A DNA stretch of 64,000 nt from Dendronalium phyllosphericum CENA369 (GCF_016056275.1 NZ_JAECZA010000016.1:1-64000), one strand, 5' to 3'; shown: positions 24,996 through 34,192, counted from the stretch's first letter. Program-made: numbers and translations. The notes: generated from the sequence alone by a model not told the origin.

Positions 24996-27900
24996 ATGCA
25001 GCAGGCAAATAATGGCGGATTTAGTATTAGTGCGATCGCCATCCGTCAACACATTGGCACACTCATGCTTACCGTGGCGGTAATTGTTGTCGGGATATTT
25101 TTCCTGACAACTATCCAAGTGGATCTTCTGCCCTCAATTACCTATCCACGAATTGGCGTTCGGTTAGAAGCTCCCGGTATTTCGCCAGAAGTAGCGGTAG
25201 ATGAAATTACTCGGCCCCTAGAAGAAGCTTTATCAGCAACTGAGAATGTAGTGCAAGTTTTCTCCCGTACTCGTGAGGGACAAGTAAGCCTCGATTTATA
25301 CTTTCAGCCAGGGGGCGATATTGACCAAGCCCTCAACGATGCTACTGCTGCTTTTAACCGAGGTCGAGGACAGCTACCCGACACGATAGAGGAACCGCGT
25401 TTATTTAAAGTCGATCCTTCCCAGTTACCTGTTTACGAAATAGCACTGACATCTACCTCACTTTCAGGCAAAGATTTACGCGTATTTGCCGATGAAGAAT
25501 TGACGCGCGAACTTAGTGTAGTCCCAGGAGTTGCTTCAGTCGATGTCGCTGGCGGTGCTGAAGAAGAAGTAAGAGTACTTGTTGACTTAAATCGATTGCA
25601 AGCATTGGGCGTGGGATTAAATGATGTATTAAATGAACTCACAGCTCGCAATCAAGATATTTCTGGCGGCCGGATTCTCGGTCAAAATTCCGAACCATTG
25701 ACTCGTACAGTCGGACGCTTCCGAGATGCCAAGGAAATTGAAAACCTCTCCTTAGAAGTTTCCTCTCCCTCATCTCCCTCATCCCCCTCATCCCCTCCCC
25801 GCCGCGTCTACTTGCGAGACTTTGCCGAGGTAATTGACGATACAGAAGACCAGCGAGTATTTGTTTACCTCAACCGTCAGCCTGCGGTAAAATTTTCAAT
25901 TCAAAAACAGCCGGAAGCTAATACGATCGCAGTTGTAGATGCTGTGAAGCGGCGAATTGAACAATTACGGCAATCGGGTTTAATTCCAGCCGACATGACT
26001 TTTAGTCCTACTACAGATGAATCTATCTTTATCCGCAATTCTCTAAATGATGTCATCTTTTCGGGGATTTCTGGGGCATTGTTAGCAGCGGCAGCAGTGT
26101 TACTATTTTTGGGTTCGTTCAGACAAACATTAATCATCAGTTTAACGATACCGCTGTGTACTCTGGCTGCGATCGCTTTGATGAAAATCTTTGGCTTGAC
26201 TTTGAATGTGTTTAGTTTGGCAGGTTTGACATTAGGAGTCGGTCAAGCAATTGATACATCGGTTGTGATTTTGGAGAATATCTCCGAAAAAGCAGGTATG
26301 ACCCCCAATCAAAGAGAGAGAGAGGAAGGGGAGCAGGGGAGAAATTCCAAATTCTTTATTGACAATGCGATCGATGCTTCTCAAGAAGTAGAATCTGCTT
26401 TAGTTGCTGCCACAGGAGCCAACTTAGTTTCTGTAGTGCCATTCCTCTTAATTGGCGGCTTTATCGCACTACTATTTAATGAACTGATTTTGACAATTAG
26501 CTTTGCAGTAGCAGCCTCCCTTGTCGTTGCAATCACGATAGTGCCGATGCTGTCTTCTCGACTTTTAGGAATTCGCTGGTCTAGCCGCATTAGTGAATTT
26601 TGGCTGCTCAGACAATTTAACCACCGCTTTGAAGATGCTACACGGGGATACGCTGGATTTTTAACTAAAGTTTTACGTTATCGGCTTGTTGTCGTCACAG
26701 TTGCTTTGCTAATTCTGGGCGGCGGCAGCTTCTTTATGTTTGGTCAAATTCCCCAAGAAATTTTACCCCGCATCAGTACTGGTCAAGCCAACTTAAGAGC
26801 GCAGTTTCCTCCCGGTACACCTTTAGCAACTTCTGAAAAAGTTATGCAAATTGTCGATGACATTTTGCTCAAACAACCAGAAACCGAGTCTACTTTCACA
26901 ACTGTCGGTGGTAATTTATTTGGCAGCAATACTACAGAAAATCCTTTACGTGCCAGTAGCACTATCAACCTCAAACCAGGCACAGATGTCGAAGCGTTCG
27001 TTAAAAAAGTAACTCAAGAATTTAACAAACTCAACTTAGCAGGAATTTTACTACGCCTCAATCCCGGTCAAGTGCGGGGTTTAATCTTGAGTAATTCCCC
27101 AGTTCAAGGCTCAGAAGTTGACGTGATTTTACAAGGTGAGAACGAACAAAATTTAACGCAAGCGGGAAATCAAGTACTGCAAGCATTGCAAGAAAGAGCA
27201 ACATTAGCGACATTCCGACCAGATGCCGATGCCAGACAACCAGAAATCCAAATTCGCCCAGACTGGGAAAGAGTTGCAGCTTTAGGACTGAGCGCTCAAG
27301 AAATTGGTGCTACCGTTCAAACAGCAATCGAAGGTTCAGTTCCTACACAAATTCAACGCGGCAACCGTTTAGTTGATGTGCGAGTGCAGCTCGATAAAGA
27401 AGCCATTCAGGGTTCCTCGCAGCTAGAGCAATTACCGCTATTTACAGAAAACAATCAGCTAGTCCGCCTTTTTGATGTTGCTAGCATCGAAGAAGGTCAA
27501 GCTCCTGGTGAAGTGCAGCGGATTAATCAGCGTCAAGCTTTTATAGTTGCAGGCAACTTGAATGAGGGTGTGAGCCTGAGTGAAGCCATAGCAGAAGTGA
27601 ATGAGGTACTCAAAAGCGTAGATTTACCCGATGGCGTTTCAATTGTGCCTAGTTCGGCTCAGGAAACTAATCAGCAGCTTCAGAATGCTTTGAAAACTTT
27701 GGGAGCGTTAGCGACATTCTTAATCTTCGTTGTGATGGCGGTGCAATACAATTCGCTGATTGACCCCTTGGTAATTATGTTTACAGTGCCGCTAGCGTTG
27801 GCTGGGGGGCTTTTTGGACTTTACATTACTCAAACGGCGATTGGTGCAACTGTGATTGTTGGTGTAGTGCTACTGGTAGGAATTGTGGTCAACGCGGGAA

Positions 27901-28328
27901 TTCTGATGGTGGAACTAGCGAACCAAATTCGGGAACAAGAAGATTGTACTCGCCAAGTTGCCATTGTTAAAGCTGCTCCACAACGCTTACGCCCAATTGT
28001 AATGACTACAGTCACTACTATTTTGGGTTTGTTTCCTTTAGCGTTAGGTATTGGCGAAGGTTCAGAGTTTTTGCAGCCTTTAGGAATTGTAGTTTTCTTT
28101 GGGATGGCGATCGCAACTATGTTGACGCTGTTTATCATCCCTTGTTTTTATATTCTGCTGCACGATTTACTAGGCGGAAATTGGACGAAACCAATTTCAA
28201 CGAGGTTAAGTGTATGGAATAAAAAGCTTTACAAATCACGTTTTAATCTAAGAATTCCTAAATTATTTTTACGTAGACGCTTAGGCGACAGGCAACAGCA
28301 AAAGACGCAAAAGGAAAAAAATAAGTAG
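24996..28328 (+). CDS. RND efflux pump, AcrB/HAE1-like
   Basis: This proton-driven inner-membrane transporter pairs with the upstream adaptor. ATG at 24996 (MQQANNGGFSISAIAIRQHI) gives 1110 residues; the TTG 39 bases earlier falls in AT-rich spacer. Two halves each show six spans and a large periplasmic loop. In transmembrane helix 4 the block GVGQAIDTSVVILENI has D420 but T421, where AcrB has two aspartates; in the later block GIVVNAGILMVELAN an Asn replaces the AcrB lysine. Two low-complexity stretches are in frame: a Ser/Pro repeat (25761-25800) and REREEGEQGR (26311-26345), both resembling repeats that elsewhere sit in spacers. The substrate is unknown. Confidence 0.92.
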   Translation: MQQANNGGFSISAIAIRQHIGTLMLTVAVIVVGIFFLTTIQVDLLPSITYPRIGVRLEAPGISPEVAVDEITRPLEEALSATENVVQVFSRTREGQVSLDLYFQPGGDIDQALNDATAAFNRGRGQLPDTIEEPRLFKVDPSQLPVYEIALTSTSLSGKDLRVFADEELTRELSVVPGVASVDVAGGAEEEVRVLVDLNRLQALGVGLNDVLNELTARNQDISGGRILGQNSEPLTRTVGRFRDAKEIENLSLEVSSPSSPSSPSSPPRRVYLRDFAEVIDDTEDQRVFVYLNRQPAVKFSIQKQPEANTIAVVDAVKRRIEQLRQSGLIPADMTFSPTTDESIFIRNSLNDVIFSGISGALLAAAAVLLFLGSFRQTLIISLTIPLCTLAAIALMKIFGLTLNVFSLAGLTLGVGQAIDTSVVILENISEKAGMTPNQREREEGEQGRNSKFFIDNAIDASQEVESALVAATGANLVSVVPFLLIGGFIALLFNELILTISFAVAASLVVAITIVPMLSSRLLGIRWSSRISEFWLLRQFNHRFEDATRGYAGFLTKVLRYRLVVVTVALLILGGGSFFMFGQIPQEILPRISTGQANLRAQFPPGTPLATSEKVMQIVDDILLKQPETESTFTTVGGNLFGSNTTENPLRASSTINLKPGTDVEAFVKKVTQEFNKLNLAGILLRLNPGQVRGLILSNSPVQGSEVDVILQGENEQNLTQAGNQVLQALQERATLATFRPDADARQPEIQIRPDWERVAALGLSAQEIGATVQTAIEGSVPTQIQRGNRLVDVRVQLDKEAIQGSSQLEQLPLFTENNQLVRLFDVASIEEGQAPGEVQRINQRQAFIVAGNLNEGVSLSEAIAEVNEVLKSVDLPDGVSIVPSSAQETNQQLQNALKTLGALATFLIFVVMAVQYNSLIDPLVIMFTVPLALAGGLFGLYITQTAIGATVIVGVVLLVGIVVNAGILMVELANQIREQEDCTRQVAIVKAAPQRLRPIVMTTVTTILGLFPLALGIGEGSEFLQPLGIVVFFGMAIATMLTLFIIPCFYILLHDLLGGNWTKPISTRLSVWNKKLYKSRFNLRIPKLFLRRRLGDRQQQKTQKEKNK

Positions 28329-28359
28329 TTGACTAAAGCTTTGCTCTGACACTTCAAAA

Positions 28360-29304
28360 TCATGTTTCAATCAACACAAATTTTTGAATATGAAGATTAG
28401 AAATTTGTGAGTGGCGCGAACAGATTACGGTCAGCAAAAGCCACCAAGCAAAAAGTGAAAAGAATGATTTATCTAACATTTTCATAAAGCTTGGGAGATT
28501 TCCTTGCTTGAGTGCTACTAAAGTCCAATGCAGTTTTAGGTAATTTTTAATATCTTCAAGAGCAGGGATATGAGAGCGGTGCTTCCCATCAATCAAATTG
28601 TAGATTTTCTCTTTCATTAAAATGTTTGTATCTAGCCGCCGAGACAGAGAAAACTTGTGATTATAAGCACCCGGCCAAATAGTACGGTAGGCGAGGCACT
28701 GGTTGATAAAAATGGCATGGCCAAACTGAGCTATGCGAATCCAAGAATCAATGTCATCACAGTTAGCATCAAGTTGCGAATCCCAACCGCCAGTTTTCCA
28801 AAAAGCTTCACGGTGACAAGCTACTTGTACGGGTGTGCCAAAAGGTACAATTTCTAGGAGCATCCCATAGTGAATGTCTGCTTGGGGAATATAAAAAGCT
28901 AAACCAGGGCCGAGTTGAGGAGTGCGACTGAGTTCAACTTCGTTAACATCCACCTGAGCAGCAATGCAGGAACACATCACAGCATCGGGACAAAGTGCGA
29001 TCGCCTTTGTCATCTGTTCTATACAATTAGGAGCTAAATAATCGTCATCATCTAAAAACTTAATCCAATCGCCACTTGCTTTTTGAACTCCAGCATTTAC
29101 CGTTGCTGCGTGACCTTTATTGACTTGATTACGATGATAAACAACGCGATCGCCTAAGCTTTTGACATATATTTCAGTCTCCTTAGATGAACAATCATCA
29201 GCAACAATTACCTCACAAGGAATTGTCTGGTTGAGAGCAGAGTCAATCGCTCGGCGCAGCAAGTTTAAGCGGTTATAGGTCGTGATGACGACACTAAATT
29301 TCAT
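28360..29304 (-). CDS. Glycosyltransferase family 2
   Basis: GT2 enzymes transfer sugars from nucleotide sugars during polysaccharide or glycolipid synthesis. Starting at 29304 gives the canonical MKFSVVITTYNRLNLLRRAI; an upstream in-frame start at 29325 would add seven residues. The GT-A fold motifs are the nucleotide-binding VIVADDCSS and the metal-binding FLDDDDYLAPN (DxD type). The acceptor region contains GGWDSQLDANCDDIDSWIRI. The 314-residue protein ends in a weakly hydrophobic stretch (FFSLFAWWLLLTVI), a possible membrane association. Neither sugar nor acceptor can be named. It is convergent with the RND pump gene. Confidence 0.85.
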   Translation of the reverse strand: MKFSVVITTYNRLNLLRRAIDSALNQTIPCEVIVADDCSSKETEIYVKSLGDRVVYHRNQVNKGHAATVNAGVQKASGDWIKFLDDDDYLAPNCIEQMTKAIALCPDAVMCSCIAAQVDVNEVELSRTPQLGPGLAFYIPQADIHYGMLLEIVPFGTPVQVACHREAFWKTGGWDSQLDANCDDIDSWIRIAQFGHAIFINQCLAYRTIWPGAYNHKFSLSRRLDTNILMKEKIYNLIDGKHRSHIPALEDIKNYLKLHWTLVALKQGNLPSFMKMLDKSFFSLFAWWLLLTVICSRHSQISNLHIQKFVLIET

Positions 29305-29460
29305 AAATACAGCACATTGCAGCATAGCCTATTGCAATATAACTTCCATACTGAAGCTCCTGTATCAGTAAAATTATCAATATCTGAATCTAAATCAGTA
29401 GACTGAAACAGGATTCTCGATTTATCATTAGTGATTGTGAGTTTTTAAAGCAGATAGGCT

Positions 29461-29823
29461 ATGAGCGCTCAAGAGATCATCCGCTCAATCGAAGCGGAAC
29501 AACTAAAATCAGATTTGCCCCTAATATACGTGGGTGACACCGTAAAAGTTGGGGTGAGAATTAAAGAAGGTGAGAAATACCGCGTGCAACCCTATGAAGG
29601 AGTTGTGATTGCTAAACGTAATGGTGGCATCAACGAAACTATTACAGTCCGCCGCGTATTTCAAGGTGTGGGCGTTGAGCGAGTGTTTTTGTTGCATTCT
29701 CCCCGCATTGACAACATCAAAGTTTTGCGCCGTGGGAAAGTACGTCGTGCTAAACTCTATTACTTGCGCGATCGCGTAGGTAAAGCTACCCGAATCAAGC
29801 AAAGATTTGACCGTTCTTTGTGA
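29461..29823 (+). CDS. rplS: 50S ribosomal protein L19
   Basis: L19 sits at the interface of the 30S and 50S subunits. The 120-residue protein has the signature [17 protein letters not shown] followed by [16 protein letters not shown]. It ends in the basic [19 protein letters not shown]. The N-terminus is slightly longer than in E. coli, as usual in cyanobacteria. It heads the run rplS - tRNA-Trp - secE - nusG - rplK - rplA - rplJ - rplL, an order common in cyanobacteria. A hairpin at 29859-29874 follows, so rplS may be a separate transcript. Confidence 0.97.
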   Translation: MSAQEIIRSIEAEQLKSDLPLIYVGDTVKVGVRIKEGEKYRVQPYEGVVIAKRNGGINETITVRRVFQGVGVERVFLLHSPRIDNIKVLRRGKVRRAKLYYLRDRVGKATRIKQRFDRSL

Positions 29824-29858
29824 TTCCCCGTTTGGCGTATGGGAGACTCTACTAAATA

Positions 29859-29885
29859 AGCGGCATTTGCCGCTAGTTTGTCTTC
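29859..29885 (+). terminator. Terminator after rplS
   Basis: The arms agcggca and tgccgct (29859-29874) form a seven-base stem with a tight loop, followed by agtttgtcttctt. Placement 35 bases after the rplS stop supports termination or attenuation. Confidence 0.65.
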
Positions 29886-29968
29886 TTGACAAAATTAAGA
29901 TACAATAGAGTTCGGATTGCGTTAAACCTAAAAGATTAAGCGTAATTACAGAATCTAAGCCAGCTTGT

Positions 29969-30041
29969 GCGCTCTTAGTTCAGTTGGTAGAACGCAGGTC
30001 TCCAAAACCTGATGTCGGGGGTTCAAGTCCTCCAGGGCGCG
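29969..30041 (+). tRNA. trnW: tRNA-Trp (anticodon CCA)
   Basis: A complete 73-base cloverleaf is visible. The acceptor arms gcgctct and agggcgc are paired, with one G-U pair. The D arm lies around agttcagttggtaga, and the anticodon stem caggt/acctg encloses ctccaaa with anticodon CCA. The variable loop is followed by a T arm with gttcaagtc. G is the discriminator base, as expected for tRNA-Trp. CCA is not encoded. The gene lies between rplS and secE, a common cyanobacterial arrangement. Confidence 0.96.
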
Positions 30042-30350
30042 CTCGGAAGCAAAAAACACAGCCCGGAACAGTAGCACATCTGCTAGCATAGCGGTTAGTG
30101 CTAATGATTTCGGGTATAGTTGTTTTATATATGCAGCTTTTTTTTGCTTCTAGATTTAAAGTAGCCATCACAAATTGCGTATAGCAACAACACCTGAAAA
30201 AAGGGCGCTCAGACTGGTACTAGTATTTTCTACTCAGCATTCAGAACTCAGCACTTAAAACTTTTTTCAGTCAAGATGGAATTTAAAGCTGTAAACCTAG
30301 ACATAAACTAGCAGGGTATAGCTATATAAGAAACGGGGAGAGAAACGACT
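30042..30350. promoter_or_regulatory. Leader of the secE-nusG-rplKA operon
   Basis: This 309-base spacer between tRNA-Trp and secE must hold the operon promoter. The sequence ggggagagaa about ten bases before the GTG of secE is the probable ribosome-binding site. No further gene, and no strong hairpin, is visible. Confidence 0.5.
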
Positions 30351-30572
30351 GTGTCCAAAAAAAATGAAGCAGAAATGCCAGAAACCACAAATGGGTCTAG
30401 CTTGCTTAACTTCTTTCAGGGAACTAGAGAAGAGCTTGAAAAAGTGGTTTGGCCCAGTCGGAAGCAATTGGTAAGTGAATCAGCGGCTGTGTTGCTGATG
30501 GTGACACTCTCCGCCTCTTTGATATATTTGGTCGATGGATTTTTTGGGTGGGTAGCAAAACAGGTGTTTTGA
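30351..30572 (+). CDS. secE: Preprotein translocase subunit SecE
   Basis: SecE clamps SecY in the membrane and is essential for protein export and thylakoid/plasma membrane insertion. The 73-residue protein has the short single-span form: an amphipathic helix FQGTREELEKVVWPSRKQLV followed by one membrane span (about 48-68, AVLLMVTLSASLIYLVDGFF). Translation starts at GTG. Its stop codon overlaps the nusG start (tgatg), so the two are translationally coupled. Confidence 0.96.
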   Translation: MSKKNEAEMPETTNGSSLLNFFQGTREELEKVVWPSRKQLVSESAAVLLMVTLSASLIYLVDGFFGWVAKQVF

Positions 30573-31204
30573 TGACTTCTGCAACAGACGAACCACTTAA
30601 CTCGGCATTGCAACCAGAGGAAACAGCAGAAACAGCGCACAAAGAAGCACGCTGGTATGCAGTGCAAGTAGCCTCAGGTTGTGAAAAGCGTGTCAAGACA
30701 AATTTAGAGCAACGCATTCAAACATTTGATGTTGCTGACAAAATAGTTCAGGTGGAAATTCCACACACGCCAGCAGTAAAAATTCGCAAAGATGGCAGTC
30801 GCCAGCACACAGAAGAAAAGGTTTTTCCTGGCTATGTGCTAGTGCGGATGATGATGGATGATGATTCTTGGCAGGTGGTACGAAACACCTCCCATGTGAT
30901 TAACTTCGTGGGAGCAGAGCAAAAACGTGGCAGTGCCAAAGGTCGCGGTCACGTTAAACCAGTACCTCTAAGTCATTCAGAAGTAGAACGGATATTTAAA
31001 CAGACCACCGAACAAGAGCCGATTGTCAAAATTGACATGGCGACTGGTGATAAGATAGTCGTGCTTTCTGGCCCATTTAAGGACTTTGAAGGCGAGGTGA
31101 TTGAAGTCAGTCCAGAGCGGAGTAAGCTCAAAGCCTTGCTTTCGATTTTTGGACGAGATACACCTGTAGAATTGGAATTTAATCAGGTAGAGAAACAGAG
31201 CTAA
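30572..31204 (+). CDS. nusG: Transcription termination/antitermination protein NusG
   Basis: NusG binds RNA polymerase, raises processivity and couples transcription to translation. The ATG at 30572 overlaps the secE stop; the in-frame GTG at 30548 lies inside secE and is less likely. The 210-residue protein has the NGN domain starting RWYAVQVASGCEKRVKTNLE and containing EKVFPGYVLVRM. A C-terminal KOW domain (about 155-210) carries GDKIVVLSGPFKDFEGEV. rplK follows after six bases. Confidence 0.97.
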   Translation: MTSATDEPLNSALQPEETAETAHKEARWYAVQVASGCEKRVKTNLEQRIQTFDVADKIVQVEIPHTPAVKIRKDGSRQHTEEKVFPGYVLVRMMMDDDSWQVVRNTSHVINFVGAEQKRGSAKGRGHVKPVPLSHSEVERIFKQTTEQEPIVKIDMATGDKIVVLSGPFKDFEGEVIEVSPERSKLKALLSIFGRDTPVELEFNQVEKQS

Positions 31205-31210
31205 ATACAA

Positions 31211-31636
31211 ATGGCAAAAAAAGTAGTAGCGGTCATTAAACTGGCCTTAAACGCTGGGAAAGCCAACCCAGCACCGCCAGTTGGCCCCGCGTTGGGTCAA
31301 CACGGCGTTAATATCATGATGTTCTGCAAAGAGTACAACGCCAAAACAGCAGACCAAGCTGGAATGGTGATCCCTGTAGAAATTTCGGTTTTTGAAGACC
31401 GGAGTTTTACATTTGTACTGAAAACGCCACCAGCATCAGTATTGATTCGCAAAGCGGCGAAAATAGAAAGAGGCTCAAATGAACCCAACAAAAAGAAAGT
31501 TGGGAAAATTACCAGAGCGCAATTGCAAGAAATTGCCCAAACTAAAATGCCCGACCTCAATGCCAATGATATAGAAGCGGCAATGAAGATTGTGGAAGGT
31601 ACTGCTAGGAATATGGGCGTAACAGTTACAGACTAA
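31211..31636 (+). CDS. rplK: 50S ribosomal protein L11
   Basis: L11 forms the GTPase-associated centre of the 50S subunit with the L10-L12 stalk. The 141-residue protein is full length: [20 protein letters not shown] near the N-terminus and the C-terminal rRNA-binding domain with [15 protein letters not shown]. It follows nusG by six bases and is part of the same operon. A spacer with aatccaaa-type repeats separates it from rplA. Confidence 0.98.
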   Translation: MAKKVVAVIKLALNAGKANPAPPVGPALGQHGVNIMMFCKEYNAKTADQAGMVIPVEISVFEDRSFTFVLKTPPASVLIRKAAKIERGSNEPNKKKVGKITRAQLQEIAQTKMPDLNANDIEAAMKIVEGTARNMGVTVTD

Positions 31637-31763
31637 AAAAGTCATGGGTTTTAAGTTATGAATTTTTCACTCAAAATTCATAATCAATCCAAAATCCAAA
31701 ATCCAAAATCCAAAATTAAATTGGGGGAGAGGCAAAGCTTCGGAATTACCCCAGGAGAGAAAA

Positions 31764-32480
31764 ATGGGAAAAAAAATATCGCGTCGTTTGCAGGAGCTGC
31801 AAGCAAAAGTAGAAGATAGAGACTATGCACCCTTAGATGCATTGTCCCTATTAAAAGAGACGGCAACAGCTAAATTCCCCGAAGCCGCAGAAGCACATAT
31901 CCGGCTGGGAATCGATCCCAAATATACAGACCAACAGTTACGGACAACGGTAGCACTACCCAAGGGTACAGGGCAGGTTGTGCGCGTGGCAGTAATTGCT
32001 AGAGGTGAAAAGGTAACAGAAGCAAGCAATGCTGGTGCGGATATAGTTGGTTCGGAAGAGCTGATTGACCAAATTCAAAAAGGCATGATGGACTTTGACA
32101 AGCTAATTGCCACACCAGATGTGATGCCACAGGTGGCAAAGCTGGGTAAATTGCTAGGCCCTCGTGGTTTGATGCCATCACCCAAGGGTGGAACTGTGAC
32201 CTTTGACATCGCAAGTGCGATCGCAGAATTCAAAGCTGGTAAATTAGAATTCCGGGCCGATCGCACTGGCATAGTCCATGTTATGTTTGGTAAGGTATCT
32301 TTCTCACCCGAAGATTTGTTGGTAAACTTGAAGGCGTTACAAGAAACTATTGACCGTAACCGTCCTTCAGGAGCCAAAGGTCGTTATTGGCGTACAGTAT
32401 ACGTATCTGCCACAATGGGGCCAGCAATTAAAGTTGATATCAGCGCCCTACGGGACTTAAAACTGGCTGAAGCAGCCTAA
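31764..32480 (+). CDS. rplA: 50S ribosomal protein L1
   Basis: L1 binds 23S rRNA at the mobile L1 stalk and in many bacteria represses its own mRNA. The 238-residue protein has [20 protein letters not shown] at the start, then the signature [15 protein letters not shown] and [15 protein letters not shown], followed by the C-terminal domain I strand. A good ribosome-binding site (aggaga) precedes the ATG. It is normally co-transcribed with rplK. Confidence 0.98.
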   Translation: MGKKISRRLQELQAKVEDRDYAPLDALSLLKETATAKFPEAAEAHIRLGIDPKYTDQQLRTTVALPKGTGQVVRVAVIARGEKVTEASNAGADIVGSEELIDQIQKGMMDFDKLIATPDVMPQVAKLGKLLGPRGLMPSPKGGTVTFDIASAIAEFKAGKLEFRADRTGIVHVMFGKVSFSPEDLLVNLKALQETIDRNRPSGAKGRYWRTVYVSATMGPAIKVDISALRDLKLAEAA

Positions 32481-32580
32481 TTTTAGTCATTAGTCAATGG
32501 TCAGTAGTCAGTAGTTAATAATAAACAACTGACTCTTGTACAGACAAAGGTTAATCGCGTCTCAACCAAACTGAATAACT

Positions 32581-32730
32581 AAAGCCGGAGACAGCAGGTG
32601 CTAATAGCTTAATATCCTGCCTAGGTTGAAACTCTAATTGCTTGAATGCCACCTGTTAAGGTGTAATTATTTTCGCATGAAGAGGCATCGCTAAACCCCG
32701 GCTAACATAGCTGGGGTTTGTTGTTTTTGG
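32581..32730 (+). ncRNA. L10-type ribosomal leader with attenuator upstream of rplJ
   Basis: The non-coding DNA between rplA and rplJ holds a structured leader. Bases near 32594-32624 can pair (agcaggtgc with gcctaggtt-side segments, and caggt/acctg-like segments). It ends in a strong terminator hairpin at 32693-32719, where aaaccccggct pairs with agctggggttt, followed by gttgttttt to 32726. rplJ begins 64 bases later. This is the layout of the L10(L12)4-responsive leader known in bacteria, here probably controlling rplJL by attenuation. The detailed fold is my inference. Confidence 0.75.
32693..32726 (+). terminator. Attenuator hairpin before rplJ
   Basis: An 11-base stem (aaaccccggct / agctggggttt) with a five-base loop is followed by tgttgttttt. 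Lying between the rplA end and the rplJ ribosome-binding site, it should stop part of the transcripts. Confidence 0.85.
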
Positions 32731-32790
32731 TTGGTTAGAACAGAGGGCATAAGTAGGGATGATAATTTTGCCCTTGGAGGTGAAATAAGT

Positions 32791-33342
32791 ATGAGTAGAA
32801 CGATAGAAGATAAAAAAGAGATAGTAGCTGACCTCAAAGAAACTTTGAGTGAGTCAAGTTTGGCACTGGTAATTAATTACCAGGGTCTAACTGTTGCTGA
32901 AATCACTGATTTACGGCGGCGTTTGCGCCCCAGTGGAACTGTCTGCAAGGTGGCTAAAAATACCTTAATGGGCATTGCTATTGAAGGCGACGAAAAATGG
33001 CAACCACTGTCAGAATTGCTGAAGGGTTCTTCTGCCTTTTTGTTGGTCAAAGAAGATTTCTCATCTGCAATTAAGGCTTACCAAGACTTCCAGAAAGTCA
33101 CCAAGAAGACAGAACTTCGCGGTGGTGTGATGGAAGGTCGCCTGCTGAAAGAGCCAGATGTCAAAGCTTTAGGAGACTTGCCATCTAAGGAACAACTCAT
33201 GGGTCAAATTGCTGGAGCTATCAATGCTTTAGCTACCAAAATTGCTGTGGGTATCAACGAAGTTCCAGGTTCGCTGGCTCGTGCTTTGCAAGCCGTGGCC
33301 GAGGCTGAGAAAGACGGTAGTGCCGAAAGTGCTGGTGAATAG
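32791..33342 (+). CDS. rplJ: 50S ribosomal protein L10
   Basis: L10 anchors the L7/L12 dimers of the ribosomal stalk. ATG at 32791 gives [20 protein letters not shown], the usual start, 183 residues, with ggagg 11 bases upstream. A GTG-type start at 32731 would translate the leader and is rejected. Visible blocks are the N-terminal rRNA-binding domain with [20 protein letters not shown] and the C-terminal helix [16 protein letters not shown] that binds L12. rplL follows after about 200 bases of repeat-rich spacer, longer than in most bacteria. Confidence 0.97.
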   Translation: MSRTIEDKKEIVADLKETLSESSLALVINYQGLTVAEITDLRRRLRPSGTVCKVAKNTLMGIAIEGDEKWQPLSELLKGSSAFLLVKEDFSSAIKAYQDFQKVTKKTELRGGVMEGRLLKEPDVKALGDLPSKEQLMGQIAGAINALATKIAVGINEVPGSLARALQAVAEAEKDGSAESAGE

Positions 33343-33540
33343 TCATTAGTTAATGGTCACTGGTGAGCCAGTGTGGTCTTGGGGGTTTCCCCCATAAACA
33401 ACTGGCGTTAGCGCAGCGTTAGCGAGCCTGCGAGCGTCACCCGAAGGGTCATTGCTCATAAAACAAAAGACAAATGACAACTGACAACTGACAACTGACA
33501 ACTGACAAATAACTAATCAAACATTACAGGAGTTATATCA
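33343..33540. repeat. Repeat-filled rplJ-rplL spacer
   Basis: The spacer starts with gtcattagttaatggtcac units. It then holds a copy of the GAGCCAG...ACTGGCG element (33365-33407) with a gggggtttccccc inner hairpin. It ends with gacaact heptamers (33477-33505) complementary in type to the first arm. acaggag supplies the rplL ribosome-binding site. Confidence 0.75.
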
Positions 33541-33930
33541 ATGTCTGCTACAACTGACAACATTTTGGAACAATTGAAAGGCTTGACTTTGCTGGAAGCT
33601 GCGGAATTAGTTAAGCAAATTGAAGAAGCTTTCGGCGTGAGTGCTGCCGCACCGGTTGGCGTAGCAGTAGCTGCTCCCACTGGTGGCGGTGCTGTTGCTG
33701 AACCAGTAGAAGAGCAAACTGAGTTTGATGTGGTTCTGGAATCTGTCCCTGCTGATAAGAAAATTGCCGTGCTGAAGATTGTACGGGAATTAACAGGTCT
33801 GGGTCTGAAAGAAGCTAAAGACTTGGTGGAAGCTGCACCCAAAGCAGTTAAGGAAGGTATAGCCAAAGATGCTGCTGAAGATGCTAAGAAGCGGATTGAA
33901 GAAGCTGGCGGTAAGGTAACTGTGAAATAG
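33541..33930 (+). CDS. rplL: 50S ribosomal protein L7/L12
   Basis: The stalk protein recruits translation factors to the ribosome. The 129-residue protein has the N-terminal dimerisation domain ([20 protein letters not shown]) and an Ala/Gly/Pro-rich hinge (about 38-58). The C-terminal factor-binding domain has [20 protein letters not shown] and [20 protein letters not shown]. Normal length for the family. A terminator follows directly. Confidence 0.98.
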   Translation: MSATTDNILEQLKGLTLLEAAELVKQIEEAFGVSAAAPVGVAVAAPTGGGAVAEPVEEQTEFDVVLESVPADKKIAVLKIVRELTGLGLKEAKDLVEAAPKAVKEGIAKDAAEDAKKRIEEAGGKVTVK

Positions 33931-33961
33931 TTAAAGTTTTCAATTACTAATTTTTGCACAA

Positions 33962-33986
33962 GGAGCCTAAGTCAGGCTCCTTTTTT
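33962..33986 (+). terminator. Rho-independent terminator after rplL
   Basis: A seven-base GC-rich stem, ggagcct / aggctcc, with a five-base loop is followed by six T residues. It closes the ribosomal-protein operon. Confidence 0.92.
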
Positions 33987-33988
33987 AC

Positions 33989-34183
33989 CTCCCCTTCGGG
34001 GCGGGAGTGGGGAGTAGGGAGTAGGGAGTAGGGGAAGAAATTAGCCCCAAAAAAGGTTAAAGCCTCGCCCCTTGTGGCGCGAAAAATCCTTGTATTGCAC
34101 AAGATAGGTTGAAACCCCGCCCCGAAGGGGGCGGCTTAGTTTCCCTACTCCCCAATCCCTACTCCCTACTCCCTACTCCCTTT
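33989..34183. repeat. Long palindromic element, copy 1 (core conserved with 57506-57637)
   Basis: The left end has ccccttcggggcggg and an arm of gggagtagggagtagg repeats. The core includes agcctcgccccttgtgg. The right part has ccccgccccgaaggggg and an arm of ccctactccctactccc repeats. The arms are complementary, so a long hairpin can form. A second copy near 57.5 kb has the same core but different, still complementary, arms. Confidence 0.8.
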
Positions 34184-34192
34184 TATTTTCTC

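Noticed and set aside
29521-29892. 123-codon frame antisense to rplS
   Set aside because: It is a shadow of rplS with no independent support.
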